From Hyphochytrium catenoides (lineage: Eukaryota; Sar; Hyphochytriomycetes; Hyphochytriales; Hyphochytriaceae): 28,491 bases of DNA. The notes beneath the pieces are model-generated. The model ran no database searches. It was not told the origin of the DNA and saw nothing but the letters and a program-made list of their open reading frames with translations. The stretch is from positions 10,419 through 38,909 of the forward strand of contig FLMG01000591.1 of the NCBI GenBank assembly GCA_900088475.1, written 5' to 3'. Of the stretch, positions 8,513-20,500 are shown in pieces (position 1 is the first letter of the stretch; every line of letters starts with the position of its first letter). Position numbers and translations under genes: made by a program.

Positions 8513-11500
8513 ATGTCGTCGTCTCGTCCTTGGGCGTTTGACTCCATATACGGCTCCCTAGATGGGCCCGACTATGAGCACAAGTACTCGATGATCTCAA
8601 GAGATCTGCAGAGCTCTCTTAGACTTGAAAATCATATTGAGAAGCTTCGCGAGATGATAACCTTTATCCGGTCGGACGTGGAACAGGCTCTGCAATCTCC
8701 CCATCTGCAGTACTTCCTGGAGGTAGCTCTGCCGTTCTTTGTGAAGACGCTCTTGTCCAGAGGCAGTGACTACGAGGGAGATGAAGTTATCAAAGTTAAT
8801 GCGCTCTTTAAGGTATGGCGGCCTATGCGACTTCGGGAGGAAGGGCTTCCAAGTGAAGCCTTAGCGATAGAGGATAGTAACACTAGGAGGGGACGAAAAG
8901 AAGACAATACTGTCGAAGCAGCCGTAGTTATTTATGAGTAGCGCCAGCAGCGTGGACAAGAGAAAAAAGAGAGGGAGGCAGGAGCCTTGGAGGAGGATGG
9001 GTTGACCTTTGCTTGCCCGAGAGCTGCCTTCCTCAGAATGGTCGAAAAATTATGTTCTAACTCGATCCCTCCCTAGGATGTGCTGGAGCTTACTACCTTA
9101 GCCCTCCCTTATTGCATCGATGGAATGCTCCAGACCCTGATCCGCCTTTTTGAACAGCATAGGAAGTTCTACGAGGACACTAAGAGAGAAGATGTGGATG
9201 GTAGGACCCTACGCTCATTGCCGACTCAATCTCTTCATCCTCCCTCATCCCTCTTGCATAGAAGAGGTGCCACGGCAAGACCAGGAGGCAGATGCTGCAG
9301 TCAACAAGTTTCTTTATTGCACAAGGGATCACAAAGCGGCCTCTCCCTTTTTGGTGGGAAGTTGAAAGACGCACTCGCTATAGAATTCGATCCCCTTGCT
9401 TCATCAATTCTAAGCGCTTTCATTTTTGTCTCTTTTTCTAAAATAAAACTTATACCCACCTTTCCGGCCTTCTGTGGCGTGGGCTTTTGAGGTCCGTCAG
9501 GATCAGTGTGCTTCGTTCCTTACCAAGGTTTTTTGCTGCTCTTAACACCCGGTGCTTCGTGACAATTGCGTCGTGCGATCGTATTGCCCGTTTACCTCCT
9601 GCTGTCAATGCTTATAAACTAAACAATACCTTGCCGTGTCTACTCTGTCTTAACGCTTAGATTGAGAACATTGACCACTTCGGGTTAAAAAGTGGCTTCG
9701 AGGTTGTCCTGCGCTGCTTGGAGAAGGTGGTGGATGATCCTGAAGAAACGGGTTGGGATAATGGCTCCATCGATGTTATAATAGCTCTTGTGGACGTTAT
9801 TGCGGAGGTTCGAGAGTATCTCTCTCAAGGGACATTGGTTGAGATTGTCCCGAGACTGTACGCCCTGCTGAATGCCTTCTTTAGCGGTAAGGTCCAGCCC
9901 TCAAGTTCTTATATGAAACCCAACCTTGCTCCTATATGAACTTTCGTAGGTCATTTCCCCTTCATATTGCGTACTTCTTGCGGGTGATACCTTCCTCTGT
10001 ATGCTCTACATAAGGCAATATACCCTTGCGAAGTAATCGTGCTTCTAACCTCTGTCTTACGCTCACCCAACCATACGGTAGATCTCCCTGAAAGTTTAGT
10101 TCGCGGTATATCCAAGTCTCAAGTGCTACAGGCGATAGCGTTGCTGAAAGACTTATTGCTAAAGGTGGAGGAAGAAGATGACGTCGTGCAGCACGTTGGA
10201 CGCATTCGGATGAATGTAAGTCGGGAACGGATCAGGGTCCATCGCCAATAAAGTATTATGGTCCATCGCCAATAGTGTCGCTAATTGAGGGGCCGGAGAG
10301 GGACGAAGGAAAGGATCTAGGGAGTGGCTAAATAAAACGAAACGGGCGATAGTATGAATGACTTCCCGGCCCAACATTAGTTTCTTTCTAACCTCAGCCA
10401 TGCGTCCGGCCTTACGGTCGTTGGGGCTAACTTGTGCTGACCTCCTTTATCTCCCCTCCATGCTCTTATCTACATTAATTCCAGGTTGGAGTCAAGTATT
10501 TGAAGTCCACGTCTCTTGAGAGGAGGATTGCCGGGTTAACTGACATAGTCGATGCTGTTAACAAGTCACTTCGGTCTTCTTCCACCTCGTATGCTTCAGG
10601 AGACTACGGCTATGGTAAGTAGCTCACTTAGAGAGGGATTTTGGAGTGCAATTGCGAAGAGAGACGGAGATAAACTGCGGATCGGCGCAAGAAAGAAAGT
10701 CCTCGCCTGTCTAAGCAAGGCTATGGTTTCTCGTAGGGGCTAACGCCGGAGAGTGGGAAACCCTGCCGTCAGATGTCCTGGTATCCTGGATAGACTCCAG
10801 CAAGGTAACGAGGATGGCCAAGATTATGTAGAAATCTTACATGCATTTCCTCTTGTTTAGAGCTTCGTCGCCTTTCGACAACTGCGCTACATCCTGATCC
10901 GCAAACACAGTTTATCACCCTCACATCGTTCACTGACTTCACGTCTTTAACATAATGGCCCAAAATGCATTATCAGGTTCTGGAAGAACTCTTAGGCCCA
11001 AATCTGCACCCGGAGCTGGTTAAGCGCTCCTCTCCTCTTTTACATTTTCTCTCGCACTGCAAGGCATTGAGGCCTCAGCATTTAGACCTGATGTGGGCCG
11101 CCGCCAATGGGGATGGCAAGCACGAGGTCGTGGTTACAGCATTGTACCAATGCATACTAGAGGTAAGGATATAGTTCATGAGATCGGTTGACCTTCCTGT
11201 TGACTGCCAGTGTGCGAGCCCTGGATCTTTGACCATTCTCTTCTCACTCCTAAGCTTGGGCTAATTTCTTTGTGCTAATGTTGTTATGTCTTAAACGGTT
11301 GCGTTCAAAGCTGTTTCATTTGATGGATGTGCATTACCATGTTGTCCCTGACAGTTAGTAGTAGCTTTTATCACTCTCCCAGTTCCTCTGTACTGTTAAC
11401 ACTGGCGCAACCTTGGTTACCCTTCTAGGTGACTCCACGCATGCAATTGGAGACTCTTGGACATTTCATTTCCCTTCTTACGGCGCTGAAACCAGAACAA

Positions 11501-14500
11501 CTTGACGAGAGAAAGCTATGTCTTCTTTCTGGCATTGGAAAGAAGGTGGCGCCCATCGCTTAACTCTCTTGATTCTAAGATGCTCATACGATCCTCCAAA
11601 CCCGTATATTTGCAGCGAGACTCTTTTGTCCTCAGAGTTAGTGGAACAATAGCTTAACGCTTTTGTGGCTGATATGTTCCGCTCTAGGTCTCTGTGGAAG
11701 AGAATTTGCGAGGGCAAATCGCGGAGAAGCTTTGGGAAGTTGTCGAGTCTGATGGGAGGATTAAGGGAAAGGTACACCTCTCATCATCTTAAAAAGCTAC
11801 ATTGTACCCATATGAAGCTGCCAATCGACCCAGCAATTCTCAGTCGTCCCGGCCTATTGTCGCGTTTGGATCGCACCCTTACTAATCCTTTTCTTAAACC
11901 CTAGTCGGACCTAGTGGATACAGCGGTGAATCAGCTAGATGAGTTACTGGAGGAACATGGTGTAGCGCACAGAATTCACCAAGTCGAACGCTGTCTAACC
12001 AACGTCAAGCAAAGAAAAGCTGTACCAGCATCGCTCACGCTCTTCCAGAAGGTATGCGGATTCGTGAGAAAGTATTCTCTAGGATGACATAACCTATGCC
12101 TTGAAAGTCTGATCCCAGTCTCTCGCCCTGTCGTATCCGCTTTCGTGGCTCCTGGACTAGGTTATCGAAGGTCTAAGGAAGACACAGTCGTCCTCCTGTG
12201 GCACAGAAGACTTCACCGAGAGGATCTTGAAGGATCTGAGTGAACGGTCAGCTCCCTTCCCTCCCTTCAACTGAACTTACTCGTTCATGTCATTCCTTCC
12301 CTTTAGAAGCGCTGACACAACTATTCTCTAGTGATTCCCTAGTTCCGCTACTTCTTAGTGAGCTACAGGAGTACAAAGCCACGTGCAGGAAGGAAATGGA
12401 CTTCACGAAGGGTAAGATAAACTGCAGGATGAACGAAACAAGAAAAGTTTGCGCTTGCCCTTATCCTGGCCCACTTTCCCGTGTTTGCTATACTCATGGT
12501 GGTGTTTCAAAGCACTAGCTACGTGCGGGCCCCTATCGCTTGGACGTAGCCTGACACTTCTCCTACCGTCACCATTGCCCTACAGAGCCGCTCGTCTTGG
12601 AGGGACGGTCGCATGAAGAGCACGTTACGGCGCGGCTAAGGGCACTCAAGTTTGTCTGCAAGAAGATCCCAGAATCGATGGTGAAAGAGCAAGTGGATGA
12701 GCTTTGGTAGGAGGAAGTCTTCCTTTCACTACAACGAGCGGAGCCTTATTCTTGTCTGTCTCTGTTTCGTCCTCATGTTCCCCTCTAGGGCTTGCTGTTT
12801 TGAAGACGCGATTTCAGAAAAGGAAGAAAGTCTATGCCTTCAATGGCTGGAATTGGCTTGCCAACTAGAGGAAGACGAAGAGGTAAAACTCAGATCTGCT
12901 AACGCTGTTCTCTGCAGCGGTTTTATAAAGTGTGCTCTACATGGCTCTCGATGGCGTCCTATCCACTAGTGTATCGTCGTCGTCTTAGCCCTTGAGAGTT
13001 TTTGCGACTTATTTTGTTGTCCATGAAAAGCGCCAGCTCATTATCGTGCCGTCAATTGCCTCATTGTGTCGTCTGACTCTTTTATCTCGACAGCCGTATC
13101 TATCCTCGTCCGTCCTGGCTTACATAATGGAAGAGAAGCTAGGCAAGGGAGTACGGGCAGATCGATGGACCCTGCAGCACTTAAGGGTTTTCATAGCCTA
13201 CTTTCGGTACATCAACAGGACCAAAGGAGGGCTCCAGCTAGTGCAAAGAGTACGCATCCGCGGTTCTTCCCTCTCCTCTCATGCTTACTACACTCTGAGA
13301 TCGGAACTTGCATAGATATTTAAGCTTGGTCATTTCGCCACAGGAAAAGGATGAAGAGGAAAGTGCATCATCCGGCGAAGGAAGTAAAGAAGAGGACACC
13401 TACCTCGTCTTAGACCTTGACCTTGAGGGGCTCCCAACCCTTTGGAGGATCTGTCTCACTGCTGCAAACACCAAGGTAAGAGATAGGATAAACTCACTTC
13501 TGGGGGACCGGGGCAGTAATAACCCTGCTTTCCAGTTCTCCATTTCCCTCCCTGAAAGTCCCCGCTCCTCTTCTTCACCGATAAAGTCTCCTATGACAAC
13601 TAGTCTCTTTCGTCCTGGATGCCACATTTCCAGTCTTATAGACAAAGACTTATCCATCTTCGCGTTCACAGGTAGCAGAGGAGGCGGTCAAGACTCTTAC
13701 GGAGGTGTACATGAACTTAGGACCCGACCTCGTGGGTCAAGAAGAAAATGTGCGTGGGAAGTTCCTTAGCACGTGCATGATGTTCATGGAAGAGGACACG
13801 TCAAGAATGCGACAAGGCGCACGACAAAAGCAGTCAGGAAGTGAGGAGGACGAGGAGAGGAAGCAGGCAGAAGGAAGAGTTGCACGGTGCATTGAGATTT
13901 TGAGAGAGTTCATCTCTGCATGTGGAGAAAACATTGGGCCGGAAGACCTCTCGTCAGACATCAATGACGCCCTAAAGTCGTCAGAGATCAAAACAACGAG
14001 GGAGCCTAATGTCCGATCCCCGTCTCGCTTACAAAGAGTTCCTCCTTCTCCTTCTCCGTCTGGAACGATCAGTAACACTTTGGGCGTCGCTGGCAGTGAC
14101 GGTAAGGCACTTGTGTCTCTTCCAAGTTCATACTGTTTTTAAATAGCTATGCATACATACACCTGGACGTAACTGCTGGTTGTTAGCTACGCCATCCAGC
14201 ACAGCGTTCATTTGATTTTCCTTAGTCTATTCTACTCCTAAAGTTCCAAAGGCAGATGGCTCTGCAGCCTAATAGCTTCAATTGTCCGATCTAGCAGTGG
14301 ACGCAAATCTAAACTATTTCTGATGTCCACCATTTTCGCCTATATTTCTGATTCAATCAGCAATGTCAAAGACTCCTGCGCGCGCTGCATTGTTTGCACT
14401 TGATCTTGAGAACAAGCCTCTCGTTACGCCTTCGCACCTTGGATCACCTCGGAAATCGCCTCAGCGATCACCTGTCAGGTATCGTCAGACCTCATCTTGT

Positions 14501-17500
14501 CACCCGTTTCGCTCTCTTTGCTAACCTCATCGAGTGGTTGTTCGTAGGTCTCCTACTCGTCGTCCTACTTTAGACCGTCTGCCACGTCCAAGTCCAACCA
14601 AGGGCCCTCCACTTTCTGAAAAGGACCTCAGCGCTGCCTTTGGCATGGTACCTAGAGAAGGCAACCAAGACAAGGGAGAGGATATGAAAGAGGTAAGTTG
14701 TTGACTAGTGTCGAGCTCTTAGGCAATGTCGGAAGATGTGTTACTTACCATGAAATGCTGACAGAAGTTCGTCTTTGTAATGCGCCCATCTACCGAGCCT
14801 ATCCCTGCCCCGTTAGTGAAGGAGAGGCAACAGGAGGTACGGCGCTGAGAGTAAAATTTTGGGTACACGGAGAGCGGGAAGGATAGAAAGAGGGCGCAGG
14901 AAATGGGAGGGAGGACAAACGCTCTGACTCATTGTGGGTTTGCGTTTGAGATAGACACAGCCATTCTTGCGGGGAACTGACGCTTGTGCTTACCTCCATT
15001 GCATATGCCTCTGTCAGCTTCCCTCTGACGAAGACAAAAGCCGTCCCAGCCTAATCTTGGCGCATAATCAGAAATACTTTGATCAGCTTTTTGCTTTGCT
15101 CTCGGATTGCCCTAGGGTCGCAGGTGAGGTCAACAAGGCGGGGAGGAGAGATTATGACTATATAGGAGTCCGACCTGATAAGATGATATAGTGCCACTCC
15201 TCACGACTATTTACGAATGTTATGCCATGTGCTGTGCGAAAGTCTGGGTCAGTGGAACCAACGCAATCGCGTTGCACGCCCATTCACTTGACTATGAAGA
15301 GCTCGAGAGACTACATAGGGCCTAAACATGCCCCTCGAGATCTATGAGCGCGGCCGCCCGGGTTTTCAAGACCATGTACTTACTTTCCTTAATTTCTACC
15401 TCATCGCCTTTCTAGAGCGCGCATGGGATCTCCTCTGCAGTCTGCCTACCAACCGGCGTTTCCTGTTTGAAATGGCGTCGCTTCAAACGGATAATAGAGC
15501 TCTGCCGGTTTGGCGCGAACTTTTGGATGCTTCTAATGTCTACAGGTCAGAACAAGGACGGAGGTTACCCATGCACACAGAACCATATAGAACTGCATAG
15601 AGCGATGGAGGGATACGATGCTCTCACCTTGCAGTCAAGTCCTTGGCTTTCATGCTTGATGTCGTTCTTTCAGCTCTAGGTGGCACCTTTTTATGTGTGC
15701 TTTTCTTTGCTATTCCCGCTCCCGCTGTCTATGCCTCCCATCACTTTCTCTCTCGTGCTCTCTGTCTTTTTCTTTCTATGTCTCTTTGTCATAATGGTTA
15801 GCGAGTTAGAGACTGTCAATTCACTGTGCTTCCCGTCATTGTGGTGTCCTCATTTGCAGGTTGCTTTATGGGCTCAGAATAGTTGAGAGAATGCTACCTA
15901 TAGAGCTGGCTTCATCGTCGACCTCTCTCAATGAGAGTGAGGTTGCACACCGGCTAAATTGGTGCCACCAATTCCTTTCCTTAGGGGGCTGTGACCATGT
16001 GTATGACACGTTCAAGACATGGGTGGAGCAAGAGGTATCATCTAACAGCTCTCATTGAGTAGAATGCGCTATTGGCTCTCTTGGCTTTGTTATTTGCTCC
16101 TTGCTTTTTGTCAACTTTCATCGGTGGATCTTGACTCTGAACTGGCACGGATCTGGTGGGGATTTCTTCACCAATCAGCCGGCTAAGTCCCTGCTAGGCT
16201 GACCTTATCTAATGTTTGCTGCCACTGGTCCTCTCTTTGCATTCGTTCACCAGTCAGCCGACTAAGTCCCTGCTAGGCTGACCCTTAGCTAATGTTTGCT
16301 CTCACTAACCCCTTCTGTTTCGTTTATCTCCGTCTGCGTGATAATCTAGCCAACCAAGGAAAATTATCTCCCAGATTCCCCTCTCAAGCAAGCTTGCATA
16401 GGCGTACTTCTTAGGATACTTACCTTTTTCCTGAACCTCAGTATTTCTCGTTCGTCCTCCTTGTCATCTGCAGAGGGAGAGCAACTACAGCCTTTGAGGG
16501 TAGAAATCCCTTACTCTACGTCGCACTCTCGCTCTCTATCGGACCAACCCACTGCTATCCTCACCAGACGATTAAGAAGCGGCCGGCTTCAAAAATTTAT
16601 CTCTTGTATAGACTACGAAAGGTTGGTAGCCAACGTTGTAAGGACAGCTCTATCGGCCTCTTCTTTCAAGAAAGAAGACGCAAGAGAAGCTGCTTCTCTC
16701 GTGCAAAAAGTATGCAAGGTGGGGCACATACTACATACATGTCAGCCCGCCAGGCGCAGGTTTTCTCATCGTCGCGTTTGTTTATCCCGCATCTAGCCGA
16801 TCTGTCGTCTCGTTTTCTAGTGTCTTCTTGCTCTCATGGCTATTGGCACTTCCAAATCGCTAGCTTAGGAATCGCAACGGTGCTTTGCTCCTAATTCTCA
16901 CCTTGAACCTCTAGAATTTTGTATGCCCATTCTGACGTCTATTGTTGGTCATTGTCCCTCACTTGTGGGTGTTGGTCATTGTCCCTCACTTGTGGGTCGA
17001 TCTCTTTCCTATGCAAGACTTTCCAGCAAGCCGAATTCGCCGTGGCGTCCCCTTCCACTTCCTGTTCCTCTCCAGAACATGACAGTGCTCTGGCTGCGTC
17101 CATCGACCTCCTGTCTTCAGTCTTTGTGATCCGCTGTGACACGCTCCAGCGCATCCTTGCATCTAATGATATGCCAAGAACGCTGCTGACGCTTGTGTTA
17201 GTGCGAAACAAGTCGAAAGATGGCCGGAGCCAAGCAGGTTGAGTGCAGTGCAAATTGCCATACAATTCCAGCTCTACCTCTTCATTCGTCATTTTTCGCG
17301 CTCTTCTGGCTGACTCGTCTGCTGGTTCTTATCTCAATGTTTGCTATTCTTGGCAGTCACCTTTGCCTGGGCCCGAAGGTCCCCAGTACACTTTTACTTT
17401 TTGCCGACCCCGGTTGCCTCTTCTTCGATAGAGCGCCTTCTTCTTTGTCAATTATTTCTTGGTTCTAACAATTTTACCTCCGTGACTCTTTATCTCTCTC

Positions 17501-20500
17501 TTTATCTCTCTTCAGCCGAGGCAATCTACCGTCTCATCGTCAACCTATCGGAACACGAGGCCCTAGCGACGTCGGGGAGCGAGACAATTCAGACTTCCGA
17601 TTCCCATTGCTCTTCGGTCCACGACTACCCTCATGACCGGATAGTGGAGTTGTTGGTAGAGATTCTGCTGCAGGAAAACGAGAGCGATGAAAAAAGTAGT
17701 GAAGAGAGCGAAGAGGGAAACATTGGTCACCTCTTTATTCTTCTTCCAAGAGCGCTATCGCACGCCTGCAGCAGAGCACACCCAGATATCCTGGAGTCAA
17801 GGTACCGGGCACTTCTACGGTCCTTCATAGACAGAATTTTTAGCTTCAAAAGAGCGGAAAGAGGCCCATTGAATACACACGCCACGGGTGCAGATACCAA
17901 GAACAGGGAAAGGTTACTTAGTGGACTTTTAAGGGTCACGAGGTATGCGATAACGGACACAGACAACTTTTTTGTGCCTCCTTTCCAAGGCTTCCTCCCT
18001 AGACATCCGTCATCTGTTGAAGGTCGCCTGTCCTTACACTTACACACTTCGATTGGTAGCTTTCTTGGCTAGCTTTTCATGTCCTCTTCTGTCGAGTTCC
18101 CTTATGGCCGGGTTCTTCCTTCTAAACCCGTTGTCCTTTCCAGGGATCTACTATCTCGTAGGCTCCATTCCATCTCGCGTTTATTGGTCCCCCTCTACTT
18201 ATCCAAGCAGTGTCTGCCTCTCTCTCTAATGTCTTGCGGTTGAGCTTTATCCGGCTATTTTGTGTCCAGTAATGCCTATCCTTCACTTGCTCCCTTCAAC
18301 TCAAGCTAACCCCAGCTTTTGCACCCATCTATTTATATCTAGTTCTATGGTCTCAAGCTCTGCGTTCCTCCTGGAGGAAGCCCTTAGGTATAGCCCAGAG
18401 AGCTCCCTTAGGCGGCTTCTGTCCTCATCTTCGATTTCGGCTCTCACATTCTCGACAAGTGAGATCAAGTCGCCTCTAGGAAGACTCCTTTTTGAGGAGT
18501 TTCTTCTGCCTAAAGAGACGAAAGCTGGAAACGATTCCACACTAGCGGCCCCTATCTGTCTCTCTCATGAAGCCAGGGCGGCTGCTTTTGATTTGCTTTT
18601 AGCATTAGGAAGAGGCAGCAACCAAGAATATTTACGACAACTAGTGGGGGCGACTGGCAAGCAGCTTGCTGCTGCTCTTCAGTGTGCAGAGAACCTTGGC
18701 TGGAAAGGAGACGTTCAACCTAGGCACGAGGGCAGAGGTAAGAGCATGGACTTGTGAAGGAGGCAGGGAGTGAGCTGGGAGGCCCAGCTCCTGTGAGAGA
18801 CAGCGACAGAGCCCAGAAGTGGCCGTCGGGCAAATGAAACAGAGAGCGCCTTCCCGAGAACCCATTAAAACTCACAAATGGAGTGACACGAGAACGGTTC
18901 AGCAGCACTAGTGTGAGACATCGAAGAGACGAGTGCAGAGAAAGGAAAATGTATTACGTTGAAGTGTATTGGCGTCTAGCAAGAATAGATGCAACCTGGG
19001 CCAGCGGGTCTTAGCGGGACGATCTAGGACCTTTGGCCAGGAAGGGCCCCGCGAATTAAGAACCAGGGGATGGTCTTCCGTTATCTCATCTTTCGTTCTT
19101 CCCAGGGGGCGAGGATGGAACTGACTATGTTGGACTAATCAATCCGGGCTGCATCTGCTATATGAACGCACTGGTGCAGCAGCTCTATATGATACCAGCG
19201 TTCAGAAGGCATCTCCTTGATGTGCCTGTGTCCGGGTAAGTTTGCCTTCCCCTATGTCTTGACTGATACTCTCTCCTTCTCGCTTATATATGCACCCTAT
19301 CCAACTTATTGCCTCCATTTACAGATCTCTAGTTTATTTGCTTTACCACTGCAGCAGTCATGTTTTATTTCTCACTCTCTGGCATGCCATACCTCACCCA
19401 GTGCCATTGATTCGTCTAGTTCGGGGCTTGTTCAGCTAGCTTTCTACGCTTCTCAAACCAACTGAAAACCTTCTCCGTCGAACACACATTTGTGTCATAC
19501 CTCACATCAATATGACTCTGGACAGAGACTACGAGGACAACGTGGACAATGTTCTCTACCAGCTGCAGGTCACCTTCAGTCACCTGCTACAGAGCAACCG
19601 TCGAGCATATGAGCCATCTAGCTTCTGTTACGCCTACAAAGATGAAGATGGGAACCCTACCGACATCCGGGTGCAAATGGATGGAAACGAGGTAAGCTAT
19701 AGGAAATAGAACCTTTACTACTTGGGTGTGAACATGGCAACGGAGAGCAGTAACAGAAGAAGGCAACAAGATGAAAGTCAGAGGAGAGAATGACGAAGAG
19801 AGAGATGACAGGACGAAGAGAGAGGTGACAGGACGAGAGAATGACGAGGAATTGGAGTAGTGAGGCAAAGAATGGCTATGAAAGCGGTCATGGCGTTTGA
19901 GAGGGGCATAAGCCTGAAAGTAAACCTCTGCAGCTTTATCTCACACGTGCTTTACTTCGTCTCCGACATAGTTTTTCTGTATGCTCCTGGATCGGTTAGA
20001 GTTCCAGCTGAAGAAGATGAAACCTTCTCGCCTCGACACTATCCAACGTTGCTTCAATGGCGCTATCGTGAACCAGATAATCTGCAGTACGACGTTCACT
20101 CACTCTCTTCCTTCTTGTTAGCTAGCCGCATTTTTCAAGGATCTTAGGCCACTCTATCTTAGCTAGCTTGTTAATAGGCGCCTTCTTTACCACTTAAAGA
20201 AAGCCTCCCTCTGCGTTCCTCCTTGGCCATGCCCGTGTACTCGTAATCTGAGCCTCTTCTCAATCTGTAGGGAAGTGCCAGTACGTCTCAGAAAGAGAAG
20301 AGCCCTTCTTCGCTCTGAGCCTAGATGTGAAGAACAAGGCAATGGTAGAGGATTCTTTGCGGCTTTATGTTGAGGGAGAGATGCTAGAAGGGGACAATGC
20401 CTACTTCTGCGAGCGGTGCGACGAGAAGGTAAGGAAATCAGAGGAGATTGAACACATGGGACGTGCAACGCCACCATCACATGGATTGAGGAGGTAAAGA

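Larger units (their letters stand above)
8513..18737 (+). other. N-terminal helical-repeat region of the deubiquitinase (exons 1-27)
   Basis: Exons: 8513-8812, 9077-9200, 9262-9353, 9661-9886, 10082-10215, 10485-10614, 10737-10804, 10977-11162, 11429-11545, 11688-11771, 11905-12051, 12161-12239, 12307-12411, 12586-12706, 12789-12882, 13094-13249, 13344-13475, 13672-14101, 14361-14478, 14548-14692, 15018-15123, 15416-15545, 15860-16034, 16476-16718, 17027-17237, 17516-17942 and 18343-18737. Residues are mostly amphipathic helix, of HEAT/armadillo type. Stretches typical of the USP9X/34 group are ELLGPNLHPELVKRS with GKHEVVV (exon 8), GLPTLWRICL (exon 17), TEVYMNLGPDL (exon 18) and WDLLCSLPTN (exon 22). 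Exons 18-20 encode a Ser/Pro/Arg-rich, probably disordered linker. The region likely recruits substrates. The start of exon 27 is the least certain boundary in this list. Confidence 0.85.

Noticed and set aside
7977-8561. Open frame of 194 codons overlapping the deubiquitinase start, plus strand
   Set aside because: It does not share the frame of the ATG at 8513, it overlaps that exon, and its composition is Ser/Leu/Arg-rich without any domain. It is best explained as a chance frame in the promoter and leader.
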